From Channallabes apus (Eukaryota > Chordata > Actinopteri > Siluriformes > Clariidae): a stretch of DNA of 64,000 bases. The notes under the pieces are model-generated. The model searched no databases, was not told the origin of the DNA, and saw nothing but the letters and a program-made list of their open reading frames with translations. The DNA lies in contig CM060108.1 of assembly GCA_030522415.1 (NCBI GenBank), positions 52,926,452-52,990,451 on the forward strand, in the 5' to 3' direction. Of the stretch, positions 45,641 through 57,254 are shown one piece after another (the first letter of the stretch is position 1; each line of letters opens with the position of its first letter). The translations under genes were made by a program, and so were the position numbers.

Positions 45641-48601
45641 TTATGTGTATGCCAGATTAAAAAGATGCGTCTTGAGTCTACTTTTGAACTGAGAAACCGT
45701 GTCTGCTCCCCGGACACTGTCTGGAAGGCTATTCCAAAGCTTTGGAGCTAAATATGAAAAAGCCCTACCCCCTTTTGTAGATTTTGAAATTCTGGGAACT
45801 ACCAGAAGTCCGGAGTTTTGTGATCTTAAGGCGCGTGGTGGATTGTAGCGTATCAGAAGACTGGTTAGGTATGTGGGAGCTAAACCATTTAAGGCCTTGT
45901 ATGTAAGTAATACTATTTTGTAATTTATTCTAAACTGAACAGGTAGCCAGTGCAGGGATGATAATATTGGGGTTATATGATCATATTTTCTGGATCTAGT
46001 GAGAACCCTGGCAGCTGCATTTTGGATTAACTGAAGCTTGTTTATTGAGGATGCAGGACAACCACCTAGTAATGCATTACAATAGTCCAGTCTGGAGGTC
46101 ATGAATGCATGAACTAGTTTTTCTGCATCAGATACGGATAAGATGTTCCTAAGTTTAGCAATATTTCGAAGATGGAAAAAGGCTGTTTTTGTGATATTTG
46201 AAATGTGATTTTCAAAAGACAAGTTACTGTCTAATATTACTCCCAGATCTTCTACTGCTGAGCTGGTAATAACAGTACATCCTTCTAAGCGCAAGCTGAA
46301 TTGTGAAAGCTGTTGTGTGCTGGTTTTTGGGCCAATAAGTAATATCTCTGTCTTATCTGAATTTAATAAAAGAAAGTTATTGGTCATCCAATCTTTTATG
46401 TCCTGGACACACTCAGTTAATCTAGACAACTTAGGTATTTCGTCTGGTTTAGTTGAGATATATAATTGGGTATCATCAGCATAACAATGGAAACTAATCC
46501 CATGTCTTCTAATGATGTTACCCAAGGGAAGCATGTATATTGAGAACAACAGAGGTCCTAAAACTGACCCTTGTGGGACCCCATATTTCACTGGCATTAT
46601 ACCAGACGGTTCTCCATTTAGATCTACAAAATGGTAGCGATCAGACAGGTAAGATCTAAACCATTTTAGTGCCTGTCCCTGAATGCCTATATAATTTTGT
46701 AAGCGATCTATGAGAATATTATGATCTATAGTGTCGAATGCAGCACTAAGATCGAGCAGGACTAGCAATGAGATGCAGCCTTGGTCTGAAGCTAAAAACA
46801 AGTCATTTGTAATCTTAACTAGTGCAGTTTCTGTGCTATGATGGGGCCTGAAACCTGACTGAAATTCTTCAAGGATGTTGTTATCCTGCAAGAATGTGCA
46901 AATTTGAGCTGATACTACTTTTTCTAGTATTTTTGATATGAACGGGAGGTTTGAGATCGGTCTGTAATTTTTTATTTCATTCGCGTCCAAATTAGATTTT
47001 TTAAGAAGCGGCTTAATAACTGCTAACTTGAAAGGTTTAGGGACGTGACCTAGATGTAATGAAGAATTAATAATGTTTAGGAGTGGCTCTCCAACCGTAA
47101 GCATCACTTCTTTTAAAAATCTGGTTGGGATTGGGTCTAACAGGCACGTTGTTGATTTAGCCGAGGTGATGAGTTTATACAGCTCTTCCTGTCCTATACC
47201 TGTAAAGCAGTGAAAATCTAAATGTGAAGCTATAGGCTGAACTGGATCGTGAGATACTATTAGAGGTTGAACCTCCATTATTTTCTTCCTGATATTATTG
47301 ATTTTTTCATTAAAGAAGTCCATAAAGTCTTCACTTCTAAACTGTGATGGGATACTCTCTGCGGGCATCTTAGGTTTTGTTAAGCGAGCCACTGTACTAA
47401 ATAAGAACCTGGGATTGTTTTGGTTTCTTGCTATCAGTTGGCTAAGATGCTCGGTCCTAGCAGTTTTTAGAGCCTGTCTATAGCTGCACATACTGTCTTT
47501 ATACGCAATTCGAAAAACTTCTAATTTAGTTTTCCTCCATTTTCGCTCGAGGTTACGGGTTGCTCTCTTTAGGGCGCGAGTATGACTGTTGTACCACGGT
47601 GCCAATGTTTTATCTCTGACTTTTTTTAATCTGATGGGAGCAACAGTGTCTAATGTACTGGTAAAAATAGTGCCCATGCTGCTAGTCACTTCATCTAGAT
47701 CATCTGCATTTAGGGGTCTAATAAGAAATTGGGACAGATCCGGCAGATTACTTGTGAATCTGTCTTTAGTGGTGGGATTCATATTTCTAACAGATTGATA
47801 GCGTGGGGAGACACAGCTAATCTGTTCTACGGGTAGAGTATATGTCAGGAGGTGATGATCTGTGATATCATCACTTTGAGGTATGATCTCTATATTAGAG
47901 ACATCTATACCATGGGATATAATTAAATCTAGCGTATGATTAAAGCGGTGAGTTGCTCCAATTATATTTTGCTTAACCCCAAAGGAATTTAGTAAATCCA
48001 TAAATGTGAGTGCTAAAGCGTCGTTAGCATCATCTACATGAATGTTAAAGTCTCCTACTATCAATACTTTGTCAGAGTTAACCAATAGGTCTGATAGCAG
48101 ATGTCCAAATTCTTTAAGAAAATCGCCATATGGCCCCGGGGGTCTGTACACGGTGGCCAAGGTAAAATATAGCAAGGGTTTATTACGTATTTCATTTAGT
48201 GCAACATTAATGATAAGCACTTCAAATGAATTAAACCTGGGCCTTATTTTCTGGGTAACAGTGAGTACATCATTGTAGATAGTGGCGACACCACCGCCGC
48301 GACCAATTAGACGGGGCTCGTGCTTATAGAAATATCCTGACGGAGTAGACTCATTCAGACCAAAATATTCATTTGGTTTAAGCCAGGTTTCAGTGAGACA
48401 GAGTGCGTCAAGGCAATAATCTGAGATAATTTCATTAACAATAAGTGCTTTAGGCGCAAGGGATCTAATGTTGAGTAGTCCAAACTTTAGAGGTGGATTT
48501 TGACTACTTATTTTGCCTTTTTCTGGTTTTATGGTTATCAGATTGTTTCGGGCAAATTTAACAAATTTATTCTTTTTTCTCAGTATTCGGGGAACAGACA
48601 C
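45641..48601 (-). CDS. LINE ORF2: APE endonuclease and reverse transcriptase
   Basis: The 986-residue open frame encodes the enzyme that nicks target DNA and copies the element RNA by target-primed reverse transcription. The endonuclease spans about residues 36-255, with N44 (LLNIRS), E71 (LTETW), D184/N186 (VGDFNIH), D225 (HTLDLI) and D248/H249 (ITDHH). The RT spans about 480-770: [42 protein letters not shown] (D617), [17 protein letters not shown] and CYADDTQLY (D709, D710). All catalytic residues are present. The first codon given here is GTG; the first ATG is codon 201, after much of the endonuclease. The frame is open upstream, with no ATG, back to the ORF1 stop. Confidence 0.92.
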   Translation of the reverse strand: MSVPRILRKKNKFVKFARNNLITIKPEKGKISSQNPPLKFGLLNIRSLAPKALIVNEIISDYCLDALCLTETWLKPNEYFGLNESTPSGYFYKHEPRLIGRGGGVATIYNDVLTVTQKIRPRFNSFEVLIINVALNEIRNKPLLYFTLATVYRPPGPYGDFLKEFGHLLSDLLVNSDKVLIVGDFNIHVDDANDALALTFMDLLNSFGVKQNIIGATHRFNHTLDLIISHGIDVSNIEIIPQSDDITDHHLLTYTLPVEQISCVSPRYQSVRNMNPTTKDRFTSNLPDLSQFLIRPLNADDLDEVTSSMGTIFTSTLDTVAPIRLKKVRDKTLAPWYNSHTRALKRATRNLERKWRKTKLEVFRIAYKDSMCSYRQALKTARTEHLSQLIARNQNNPRFLFSTVARLTKPKMPAESIPSQFRSEDFMDFFNEKINNIRKKIMEVQPLIVSHDPVQPIASHLDFHCFTGIGQEELYKLITSAKSTTCLLDPIPTRFLKEVMLTVGEPLLNIINSSLHLGHVPKPFKLAVIKPLLKKSNLDANEIKNYRPISNLPFISKILEKVVSAQICTFLQDNNILEEFQSGFRPHHSTETALVKITNDLFLASDQGCISLLVLLDLSAAFDTIDHNILIDRLQNYIGIQGQALKWFRSYLSDRYHFVDLNGEPSGIMPVKYGVPQGSVLGPLLFSIYMLPLGNIIRRHGISFHCYADDTQLYISTKPDEIPKLSRLTECVQDIKDWMTNNFLLLNSDKTEILLIGPKTSTQQLSQFSLRLEGCTVITSSAVEDLGVILDSNLSFENHISNITKTAFFHLRNIAKLRNILSVSDAEKLVHAFMTSRLDYCNALLGGCPASSINKLQLIQNAAARVLTRSRKYDHITPILSSLHWLPVQFRINYKIVLLTYKALNGLAPTYLTSLLIRYNPPRALRSQNSGLLVVPRISKSTKGGRAFSYLAPKLWNSLPDSVRGADTVSQFKSRLKTHLFNLAYT

Positions 48602-48697
48602 AGTTTCTATAGGACAAGCTATGTGTGTGCGTCTATCACTACGGTGAGTTGTGATGTGGCTAATATGTTTGGAATCTACAGTATGACTTACCGCCAG

Positions 48698-49660
48698 TCA
48701 GATGGTTCGTAGTGTTCTGGAGATGTTGTCAGAGAGGACCGCTGCTCCAGCTCTGCTAGGGTGTAGGCCATCGGTGTGATAGAGCCTAGGACGCTCCCAG
48801 AAAACATTCCAGTTATCAACAAAGCGTAATTTCTGTTGTTGACACCAAGATTGTAACCATTCATTAAAAGCAAATAATCTACTGAACTTCTCGATTCCTC
48901 GCTGAAATGTGGGAAGCGGTCCAGATACGATGATCATTGTCGTGGGTGATGTGCTGCGGACCTTCTCGACCAGGCTCCTGAAGTCCTTCTTTAGGATCTC
49001 CGTCTGCCTCAGCCTGGTGTCGTTCGTGCCGGCATGAAGAACCACAGCTCCAATGTTCCTCCTCAGGGCAGCAGGCACCTGTGCAGCAACATCAAGAACA
49101 CGTGCACCAGGTAAACAGCGTGTGTGCACCTTACCTTTAGCCGTGGTAGCACGCACGTGACGAACGATGGAGTCTCCGATGACCAGGACGTCGTGTGCCG
49201 TCTCGCGGAGAGGAGCGAAGCGGTTTTGGGTCGAGATGTCGAAGACGGGTGGTGGTGGTGGAGAGGTCCTCGCCCGGGGCTTGGCGTGCTTCTTCCGCTG
49301 CTGCTGTATCCAGGGTCCGTGGTATCCCGGCGCCGGGGTGTAGGAACACTGGGCGGGATGCGTCCTTGGTGTGTTGGACCTGGGCAGAGAAACACGCGGG
49401 GTTGAGGTTGTAGGAGAATTCTCATGCCGAGAATTTACCTGGGACAGATGAGTGTCGGTCTGCGTCGATTCCAACGTGGCTTTCCGCTGCTGTAACCGGG
49501 CCAGCTTCACCTGTAGCTCACGGATCAGCTTCTCCACGGCCTCCACCTCCAAATCCACCGAGTGCAGCTCTAATGTCTCCTCACCTGCACTCAGAGGCAG
49601 AATCACAACCGACATGGTGTCTAAACACGGAAAATAATCGGTGTGAGGAAGCGAAAACAA
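48698..49660 (-). CDS. LINE ORF1: coiled-coil and SGNH esterase-type protein
   Basis: The 320-residue frame encodes the RNA-binding/chaperone-type partner of ORF2. A leucine-rich helical part (about residues 27-65: VDLEVEAVEKLIRELQVKL and on) should form a coiled coil. A Pro/Ser/Thr-rich linker follows (about 70-140). From about 155 to 320 lies an SGNH/GDSL hydrolase-like domain with VIGDSIVRH (Ser164), LHAGTNDTR, and DGLHPS (D297, H300) as the catalytic set. Esterase-type ORF1 proteins are known from zebrafish L2 elements. The start could be at 49660 or at the second Met (about codon 16, MSVVILPLS). It ends in TGA at 48700-48698, in the same frame as ORF2. Confidence 0.88.
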   Translation of the reverse strand: MFSLPHTDYFPCLDTMSVVILPLSAGEETLELHSVDLEVEAVEKLIRELQVKLARLQQRKATLESTQTDTHLSQVNSRHENSPTTSTPRVSLPRSNTPRTHPAQCSYTPAPGYHGPWIQQQRKKHAKPRARTSPPPPPVFDISTQNRFAPLRETAHDVLVIGDSIVRHVRATTAKGKVHTRCLPGARVLDVAAQVPAALRRNIGAVVLHAGTNDTRLRQTEILKKDFRSLVEKVRSTSPTTMIIVSGPLPTFQRGIEKFSRLFAFNEWLQSWCQQQKLRFVDNWNVFWERPRLYHTDGLHPSRAGAAVLSDNISRTLRTI

Positions 49661-49924
49661 ACTTTAGAAACAAACAAACAAACGTGATAGCCGGGCTAGC
49701 GATGCTAATGCTAATTAGCGATGCTAATGCCGGCTAAAAGCGGTGTGCTGCAAAACAATTAAAACTTAACGATATAACACGCGTTTCGAGTAAATATATT
49801 ATAAGATACTTATCCGTTTTATGTACACTCTTCGTAAGGGGACGAAAAAAGTTTAAAAGTTGGTCAGTATGGTGGAGCTCGGAAAAAAGCAGCTTCTCAG
49901 TGTCCTCGTGATGGTTGTTATGGA

Positions 49925-52900
49925 CAGAGGACAGTTTAATAAATATTGATGAGGTAGGGGATGTCAGGGTCAGTCCAATATAGGGTGGTGTTGTGGAGGT
50001 TAGGTGGTGTAATCAAGGTAGATGAGTTAGTAGAAACAGTCTAATATAGACTAATGAGGTAGTGGCGACAGTCTGATATAGATTGATGAGGTAGTGGAGG
50101 TCAAGGGTCAGTTTAATAAAGATTGATGAGGTAGCATTGGCAGTCTGATATAGATTGATGAGGTAGTGGAGGTCAGGGGCAGTCTGATATAGATTGATGA
50201 GGTAGTGGAGGTCAAGGGTCAGTTTAATAGATTGATGAGGTAGCATTGGCAGTCTGATATAGATTGATGAGGTAGTGGAGGTCAAGGGGCAGTTTACTAA
50301 AGATTGATGAGGTAGCATTGGCAGTCTGATATAGATTGATGAGGTAGTGGAGGTCAAGGGGCAGTTTAATAAATATTGATGAGGTAGTGGAGGTCAAGGG
50401 GCAGTTTAATAAAGATTGATGAGGTAGCATTGGCAGTCTGATATAGATTGATGAGGTAGTGGAGGTCAGGGGCAGTCTGATATAGATTGATGAGGTAGTG
50501 GAGGTCAAGGGTCAGTTTAATAAAGATTGATGAGGTAGCATTGGCAGTCTGATATAGATTGATGAGGTAGTGGAGGTCAAGGGGCAGTTTACTAAAGATT
50601 GATGAGGTAGCATTGGCAGACTGATATAGATTGATGAGGTAGTGGAGGTCAAGGGGCAGTTTAATAAATATTGATGAGGTAGTGGAGGTCAAGGGGCAGT
50701 TTAATAAAGATTGATGAGGTAGCATTGGCAGTCTGATATAGATTGATGAGGTAGTGGAGGTCAAGGGGCAGTTTAATAAATATTGATGAGGTAGCATTGG
50801 CAGTCTGATATAGATTGATGAGGTAGTGGAGGTCAGGGGCAGTCTGATATAGATTGATGAGGTAGTGGAGGTCAGGGGCAGTCTGATATAGATTGATGAG
50901 GTAGTGGAGGTCAGGGGCAGTCTCATATAGATTGATGAGGTAGTGGAGGTCTGGGGCAGTCTGATATACAGTAGATTGATGAGGTAGTGGAGGTCAGGGG
51001 CAGTTTACTAAAGATTAATGAGGTAAAATTGGCAGTGTGATATAGATTGATGAGTTAGTGGAGGTCAAGGGGCAGTTTACTAAAGATTGATGAGGTAGTG
51101 GAGGTCAAGGGGCAGTTTAATAAAGATTGATGAGGCAGCATTTTCAGTCTGATATAGATTGATGAGGTAGTGGAGGTCAGGGGCAGTCTGATATAGATTG
51201 ATGAGGTAGTGGAGGTCAAGGGGCAGTTTAATAAATATTGATGAGGTAGCATTGGCAGTCTGATATAGATTGATGAGGTAGTGGAGGTCAGGGGCAGTCT
51301 GATATAGATTGATGAGGTAGTGGAGGTCAGGGGCAGTCTGATATAGATTGATGAGGTAGTGGAGGTCAAGGGGCAGTTTAATAAAGATTCATGAGGTAGC
51401 ATTGGCAGTCTGATATAGATTGATGAGGTAGTGGAGGTCAAGGGGCAGTTTAATAAAGATTGATGAGGCAGCATTGGCAGTATGATATAGATTGATGAGG
51501 TAGTGGAGGTCAAGGGGCAGTTTAACAAAGATTGATGAGGTAGCATTGGCAGTCTGATATAGATTGAGGAGGTAGTGGAGGTCAGGGCAGTTTACTAAAG
51601 GTTGATGAGGTAGCATTGGCAGTCTGATATAGATTGATGAGGTAGTGGAGGTCAAGGGGCAGTTTACTAAAGATTGATGAGGTAGTGGAGGTCAAGGGGC
51701 AGTTTAATAAAGATTGATGAGGCAGCATTGGCAGGCTGATATAGATTGAGGTCAGGGGCCGTCTGATATAGATTGATGAGGTAGTGGAGGTCAGGGGCAG
51801 TCTGATATAGATTGATGAGGTAGTGGATGTCAGGGCAGTCTGATATAGATTGATGAGGTAGTGGAGGTCAGGGGCAGTCTGATATAGATTGATTAGGTAG
51901 TGGAGGTCATGGGGCAGTTTAATAAATATTGATGAGGTAGCATTGGTAGTCTGACATTGATTGATGAGGTAGTGGAGGTCAGGGGCAGTCTCATATAGAT
52001 TGATGAGGTAGTGGAGGTCTGGGGCAGTCTGATATAGATTGATGAGGTAGTGGAGGTCAAGGGGCAGTTTACTAAAGATTGATGAGGTAGTGGAGGTCAA
52101 GGGGCAGTTTAATAAAGATTGATGAGGCAGCATTGGCAGGCTGATATAGATTGAGGTCAGGGGCAGTCTGATATAGATTGATGAGGTAGTGGAGGTCAGG
52201 GGCAGTCTGATATAGATTGATGAGGTAGTGGATGTCAGGGCAGTCTGATATAGATTGATGAGGTAGTGGAGGTCAGGGGCAGTCTGATATAGATTGATTA
52301 GGTAGTGGAGGTCAAGGGGCAGTTTAATAAATATTTATGAGGTAGCATTGGTAGTCTGACATTGATTGATGAGGTAGTGGAGGTCAGGGGCAGTCTCATA
52401 TAGATTGATGAGGTAGTGGAGGTCTGGGGCAGTCTGATATACAGTAGATTGATGAGGTAGTGGAGGTCAAGAGGCAGTTTACTAAAGATTGATGAGGTAG
52501 AATTGGCAGTGTGATATAGATTGATGAGGTAGTGGAGGTCAGGGGCAGTTTACTAAAGATTGATGAGGTAGCATTGGCAGTCTGATATAGATTGATGAGT
52601 TAGTGGAGGTCAAGGGGCAATTTACTAAAGATTGATGAGGTAGTGGAGGTCACGGGGCAGTTTAATAAAGATTGATGAGGCAGCATTTTCAGTCTGATAT
52701 AGATTGATGAGGTAATGGAGGTCAGGGGCAGTTTAATAAAGATTGATGAGGCAGCATTGGCAGTCTGATATAGATTGATGAGGTAGTGGAGATCAAGGGG
52801 CAGTTTAACAAAGATTGATGAGGTAGCATTGGCAGTCTGATATAGATTGAGGAGGTAGTGGAGGTCAGGGGCAGTTTACTAAAGGTTGATGAGGTAGCAT

Positions 52901-54485
52901 TGGCAGTCTGATATAGATTGATGAGGTAGTGGAGGTCAAGGGGCAGTTTACTAAAGATTGATGAGGTAGTGGAGGTCAAGGGGCAGTTTAATAAAGATTG
53001 ATGAGGCAGCATTGGCAGTCTGATATAGATTGAGGTCAGGGGCAGTCTGATATAGATTGATGAGGTAGTGGAGGTCAGGGGCAGTCTGATATAGATTGAT
53101 GAGGTAGTGGATGTCAGGGCAGTCTGATATAGATTGATGAGGTAGTGGAGGTCAGGGGCAGTCTGATATAGATTGATGAGGTAGTGGAGGTCAAGGGGCA
53201 GTCTGATATAGATTGATGAGGTAGTGGAGGTCAGGGGCAGTTTACTAAAGATTCATGAGGTAAAATTGGCAGTGTGATATAGATTGATGAGTTAGTGGAG
53301 GTCAAGGGGCAGTTTACTAAAGATTGATGAGGTAGTGGAGGTCAAGGGGCAGTTTAATAAAGATTGATGAGGCAGCATTTTCAGTCTGATATAGATTGAT
53401 GAGGTAGTGGAGGTCAGGGGCAGTTTAATAAAGATTGATGAGGCAGCATTGGCAGTCTGATATAGATTGATGAGGTAGTGGAGGTCAAGGGGCAGTTTAA
53501 CAAAGATTGATGAGGTAGCATTGGCAGTCTGATATAGATTGAGGAGGTAGTGGAGGTCAGGGGCAGTTTACTAAAGGTTGATGAGGTAGCATTGGCAGTC
53601 TGATATAGATTGATGAGGTAGTGGAGGTCAAGGGGCAGTTTACTAAAGATTGATGAGGTAGTGGAGGTCAAGGGGCAGTTTACTAAAGATTGATGAAGTA
53701 GCATTGGCAGTCTGATATGTATTTTGAGGTTGTGGTGGTCAGGGGTCAGTTTAATAAATATTGATGAGGTAGCATGGGCGGTCTGATATAGATTGATGAG
53801 GTTGTGGGTATAAGGAGCCAGTTAAATAAATATTGATCAGGTACTGGAGGCCAGAGGTAGTCTGATATAGACTAATGAGGTAGTGTGGGCAGTCTGATAT
53901 AGATTGGTGGAGTAGTAGGGGTCACAAGTCAGTCTGATATAGATTGATGAGGTAGTGTAGGTCAAGGTCAGTTTAATAAAGATTCATGAGTTTGTGGGGG
54001 GCAGAGGACAGTCTGTTATTGATTGGTGAGGTAGTAGTTGTCAGGGGACAGTTTAATGTAAACGTAAGAGGCAGTTGAGGTCACGGGCAGTCTGATATAA
54101 ATTGATGAGGTATTGGAGGTCAGGGGACAGTCTGATAGAGAATTATGGAGTAGTAGGGGTCACAGGGTCTGATAAAAGTTGATGAGGTAATAGGGGCAGT
54201 CTGATATAGATTGATGGGGTAGTGGAGGTCAGGTGGCAGTCTGATATACTGTAGCCCGATTAGGTTAGCATGGGTTAGGGAAAAGTCTGATATAGATTAA
54301 TAAGGTAGCATGGGTAATCTGATGTAGTTAGATGAGGTTGTGGTGGTCAGGGGGTGGATTGGTAAAGATTGATGATGTATTGGAGGTCAGGGCCGGTCTG
54401 ATATAGACTGCTGAGGTAGCGTGGACAGTCTGATGTAGATTGATAAGGTTGTCGGTGTCAGGGGAAATCTGATGTACATTTCCTC
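49925..54485. repeat. Large minisatellite, 32-40-bp units, 4.5 kb
   Basis: Two main unit types alternate: one of 40 bp, GATTGATGAGGTAGTGGAGG then TCAAGGGGCAGTTTAATAAA, and one of about 32 bp, GATTGATGAGGTAGCATTGG then CAGTCTGATATA. Intermediate types (GGTCAGGGGCAGTCTGATAT) also occur. From about 50100 to 53700 the units are very alike; from 53700 to 54485 and at the extreme left they are diverged. Larger blocks recur: for example the stretch near 51590-51760 returns near 52870-53040 and in part near 53566. Minus-strand frames of up to 186 codons are by-products of the stop-free unit. Confidence 0.96.
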
Positions 54486-57145
54486 GTTAAAAGAAAAGGT
54501 CCTACAATCTAACATTCAATCTCCTCAACTTGATTAAAACACACACCATGTTGTCCAGTTCATGTGGACATGAAACATTTATTATTTTTAAAAGTGATAC
54601 AAATTCTAAAAATTATGTCTGTCTGTTGTAATGAGAAAGTCACTGGGTGGAACATCAGCAGTGATTATTTTCAATTACTGGGTGGATCAGCTCGCCTCGT
54701 TTCCTCTTGAAGAGATAATCCTGCGTCTGTTAAGACTCCCCGCTACTTCACCTTAAACTGTCATTTCGTGTTGAGGTCAAATATAAACGCTTGTACTGTA
54801 AGTGTAAGTCTGAACTAATATGACTAATGACAGTCCTGCTCCTTTTGTTGTGCATCTTCCTTTTTCTCTCTCACTATTTTTCTCTCGTATTCTGTTACCT
54901 TATTGAACTTGTCTCTCATCATGACACTTAAAAAAAGTACCTTTTCATTGGTGTGATGAGGAATGTCTGGATTGTGCATATTGAATATTAATTCTGCTGT
55001 TAAATGAGAAGAGACCACTGGCAGGGAGTGTTGGGGGGGGGGGGGTTCAGGTTGTTTTAACGCTCTGTAAACAGTGAAGTACAGATAAGATCAGCTGGCT
55101 GTCCCAGTGCGGATGGGACGGTCTGTGGGAAAATGTATGAAAATAACCCCATGGACACTCAGTGTTGCCTAAAAGGCAACTGGACAGCTTTTTACCTGTG
55201 ACCAAGCCAAAGTGTGGATGGATCACCGTTAATATATCGGTGATCCATCCATGTTAATATATGTTAATACACCACCTGGTGTGGTGAGACAGGTCAGATA
55301 TCTACTAGGGTTGAATTACACAGAGTTCAACTGAATTACATTTAATTTATGTTATGGTATGTTGATGTTGATGGCACTAGCCTTTATAAATGCTCTGGGA
55401 AAAAACATCTCAAACATCCTAAGTCTAAAGAACTTTACTAACTTACTTGCTTCCAGTTTCTTACATGGACAATTGTTTCAAGAAAACAATTCATTTAATA
55501 GAGTTTGAAAATGTTCAATAAAAAGAACAAATAAAAGTCAAACCAAAGATTTTAACATGCAAGTAATAAAAAGAGATGGTGGGTAAATTGGTGGTGCTGG
55601 AATCCACCACACTACATCTTCCAAATTCATCATGGAAGAGTCCACTACCACCATGACCTCCACTCCCACCACTGCCACAATGCCAAAAATAACTCAGACC
55701 TGCTTCGAATTTGCAAATCAGCTTAATGAGTATGATTAGTAAAACATGGAAGAGGTCAAGCTTAGAGTGTCTGCCTTAGGAGCACAGACAGTGCGACAGA
55801 TACAAACCCTGTGTTTTACCAAAACCAAATCCAAGTGGATTTTCATTAAAGTCTCATTAAGACGCTCGCTCAGTTCTCTTTACCTCATTCTCACGCCAGC
55901 GCTCGCTATTGGGATGGCATGTATACTCAAAAACAGGATATTTTTCCAATCAGTTCACTAATTCGCTCTTTCCAGTTCATTTAACCCAGAATGTTCTGCC
56001 CTCGTAGAGACGCACATGTTTTCCTTGTTGATGGATATTTATGTCACACATGTATCACCAAGTGTACAACTAATGTAAATTCCAGCACTGGTAAGGAGAA
56101 AATAAAGCAATCTCACGACCGGAGGAACGGGCGGTTTTAAAAATGTGGCTTGAGACTTGGCGCAGACTTGGAAAGACAGTCACGAAACAGAGCGCAAGCG
56201 GTAAACAGAGGCACGCAGATGCACATGCACTGAGATGCCTTTTTCCCCTTTTCTTTTTATTTTCTTTCTTTCCTGAAAATTCATAACCGAGTGACAGCAC
56301 AGAGTCAGCTTAGTCTCTGCCATTAAATCACAAAGTGTTTTCGATCGAAAAAGCAGGAGCATTAAGTCACATCGTTGTCATTAAAATACCTTTTCCAGGG
56401 TCTTGTTGATGAGCTTAGGCATAAACCAAACTGTAAAACTGTCCGGGCCAAGGACAGGATTCTAGTAGAACGGTTCATCATGCCGTCATCAGCTGTTGCT
56501 CAGGAAATGACACAGGTGGTATTCAAAATGCAGGTGTGTTAAACTGGTATGTTTGAGAACAGTGAAGCAGACAGCATCATCATTATCTTAATAAGAATAA
56601 AGATACGTATTACAAAGCAGGTATGATGTATGGGTGAAATAATTGGAACCAATAATTAGAATATCAAAACTTTTTCCTTAGATGGCTTTATAACAATCAT
56701 AAGAAAGATGTTCCTTAATATGTCCTTAAATGTATATTACGAATGTACCTACTGTATATGAGTCAAACAAGTTATAATGTTGTGCTAAAACTTGAGTTGT
56801 CCGCGTCTTATCAGTGCTTTCCGTTTAAGGCTCTACTGTCTTTACTGTCTTCCAAGTCAGTGCTGTGCACGTGTTACATCAATTTATTTGTAACTGCAGT
56901 GCAAGCAAAATATATGCCCCACTTGTGATTTGTACGAAAGAAGAGCAGTGTGCAGTGATTGGGTTTTTGACTCATGCATCCTTGTTGCTTATTGGCTGGA
57001 AAAGTGTTGTGTGGAGTGGTCTGCGCCACTTTACTTGTTTTCCAGGGATGTGAACAAACACCCTATACACCTATCACACAGATATTCTGCTGAAATGAAC
57101 AGCAAAATCTAAAGTATTAGAATCAATGACGCCTCCTTTAATAGA
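54486..57145. other. Unassigned stretch
   Basis: A poly-G run lies at about 55034-55045 and a 13-bp perfect hairpin at 55216-55250. A minus-strand frame at 54824-55018 (ending EKKEDAQQKEQDCH) is short and not recognised. No gene was called. Confidence 0.45.
55216..55250. repeat. Perfect hairpin, 13-bp stem, 9-nt loop
   Basis: GGATGGATCACCG (55216-55228) and its exact reverse complement CGGTGATCCATCC (55238-55250) flank TTAATATAT. Confidence 0.95.
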
Positions 57146-57147
57146 AG

Positions 57148-57251
<104 letters not shown>

Positions 57252-57254
57252 AAT

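Larger units (their letters stand above)
44852..49920 (-). mobile_element. Near-complete L2-clade LINE with two open ORFs
   Basis: Read on minus, the order is: a 5' untranslated region (about 49920-49661), ORF1 (49660-48698), ORF2 (48601-45641), a 3' untranslated region, and a tail of repeated TTGAA words (near 44852-44875) preceded by the TATAAATAAAATTGAATTG block. ORF1 with an esterase domain plus ORF2 with endonuclease and RT is the arrangement of zebrafish L2-type elements. Both ORFs are free of stops and frameshifts, so this is a young copy. The exact 5' end is uncertain. Both flanks carry pieces of the minisatellite unit that fills 49930-54480. Confidence 0.9.

Noticed and set aside
50013..53704. 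Long minus-strand open frames (up to 186 codons) encoding TSTTSSIYIRLP-like peptides
   Set aside because: They are produced by a tandem DNA repeat whose unit lacks stops. Frames switch between units and no start context or conserved domain is seen.
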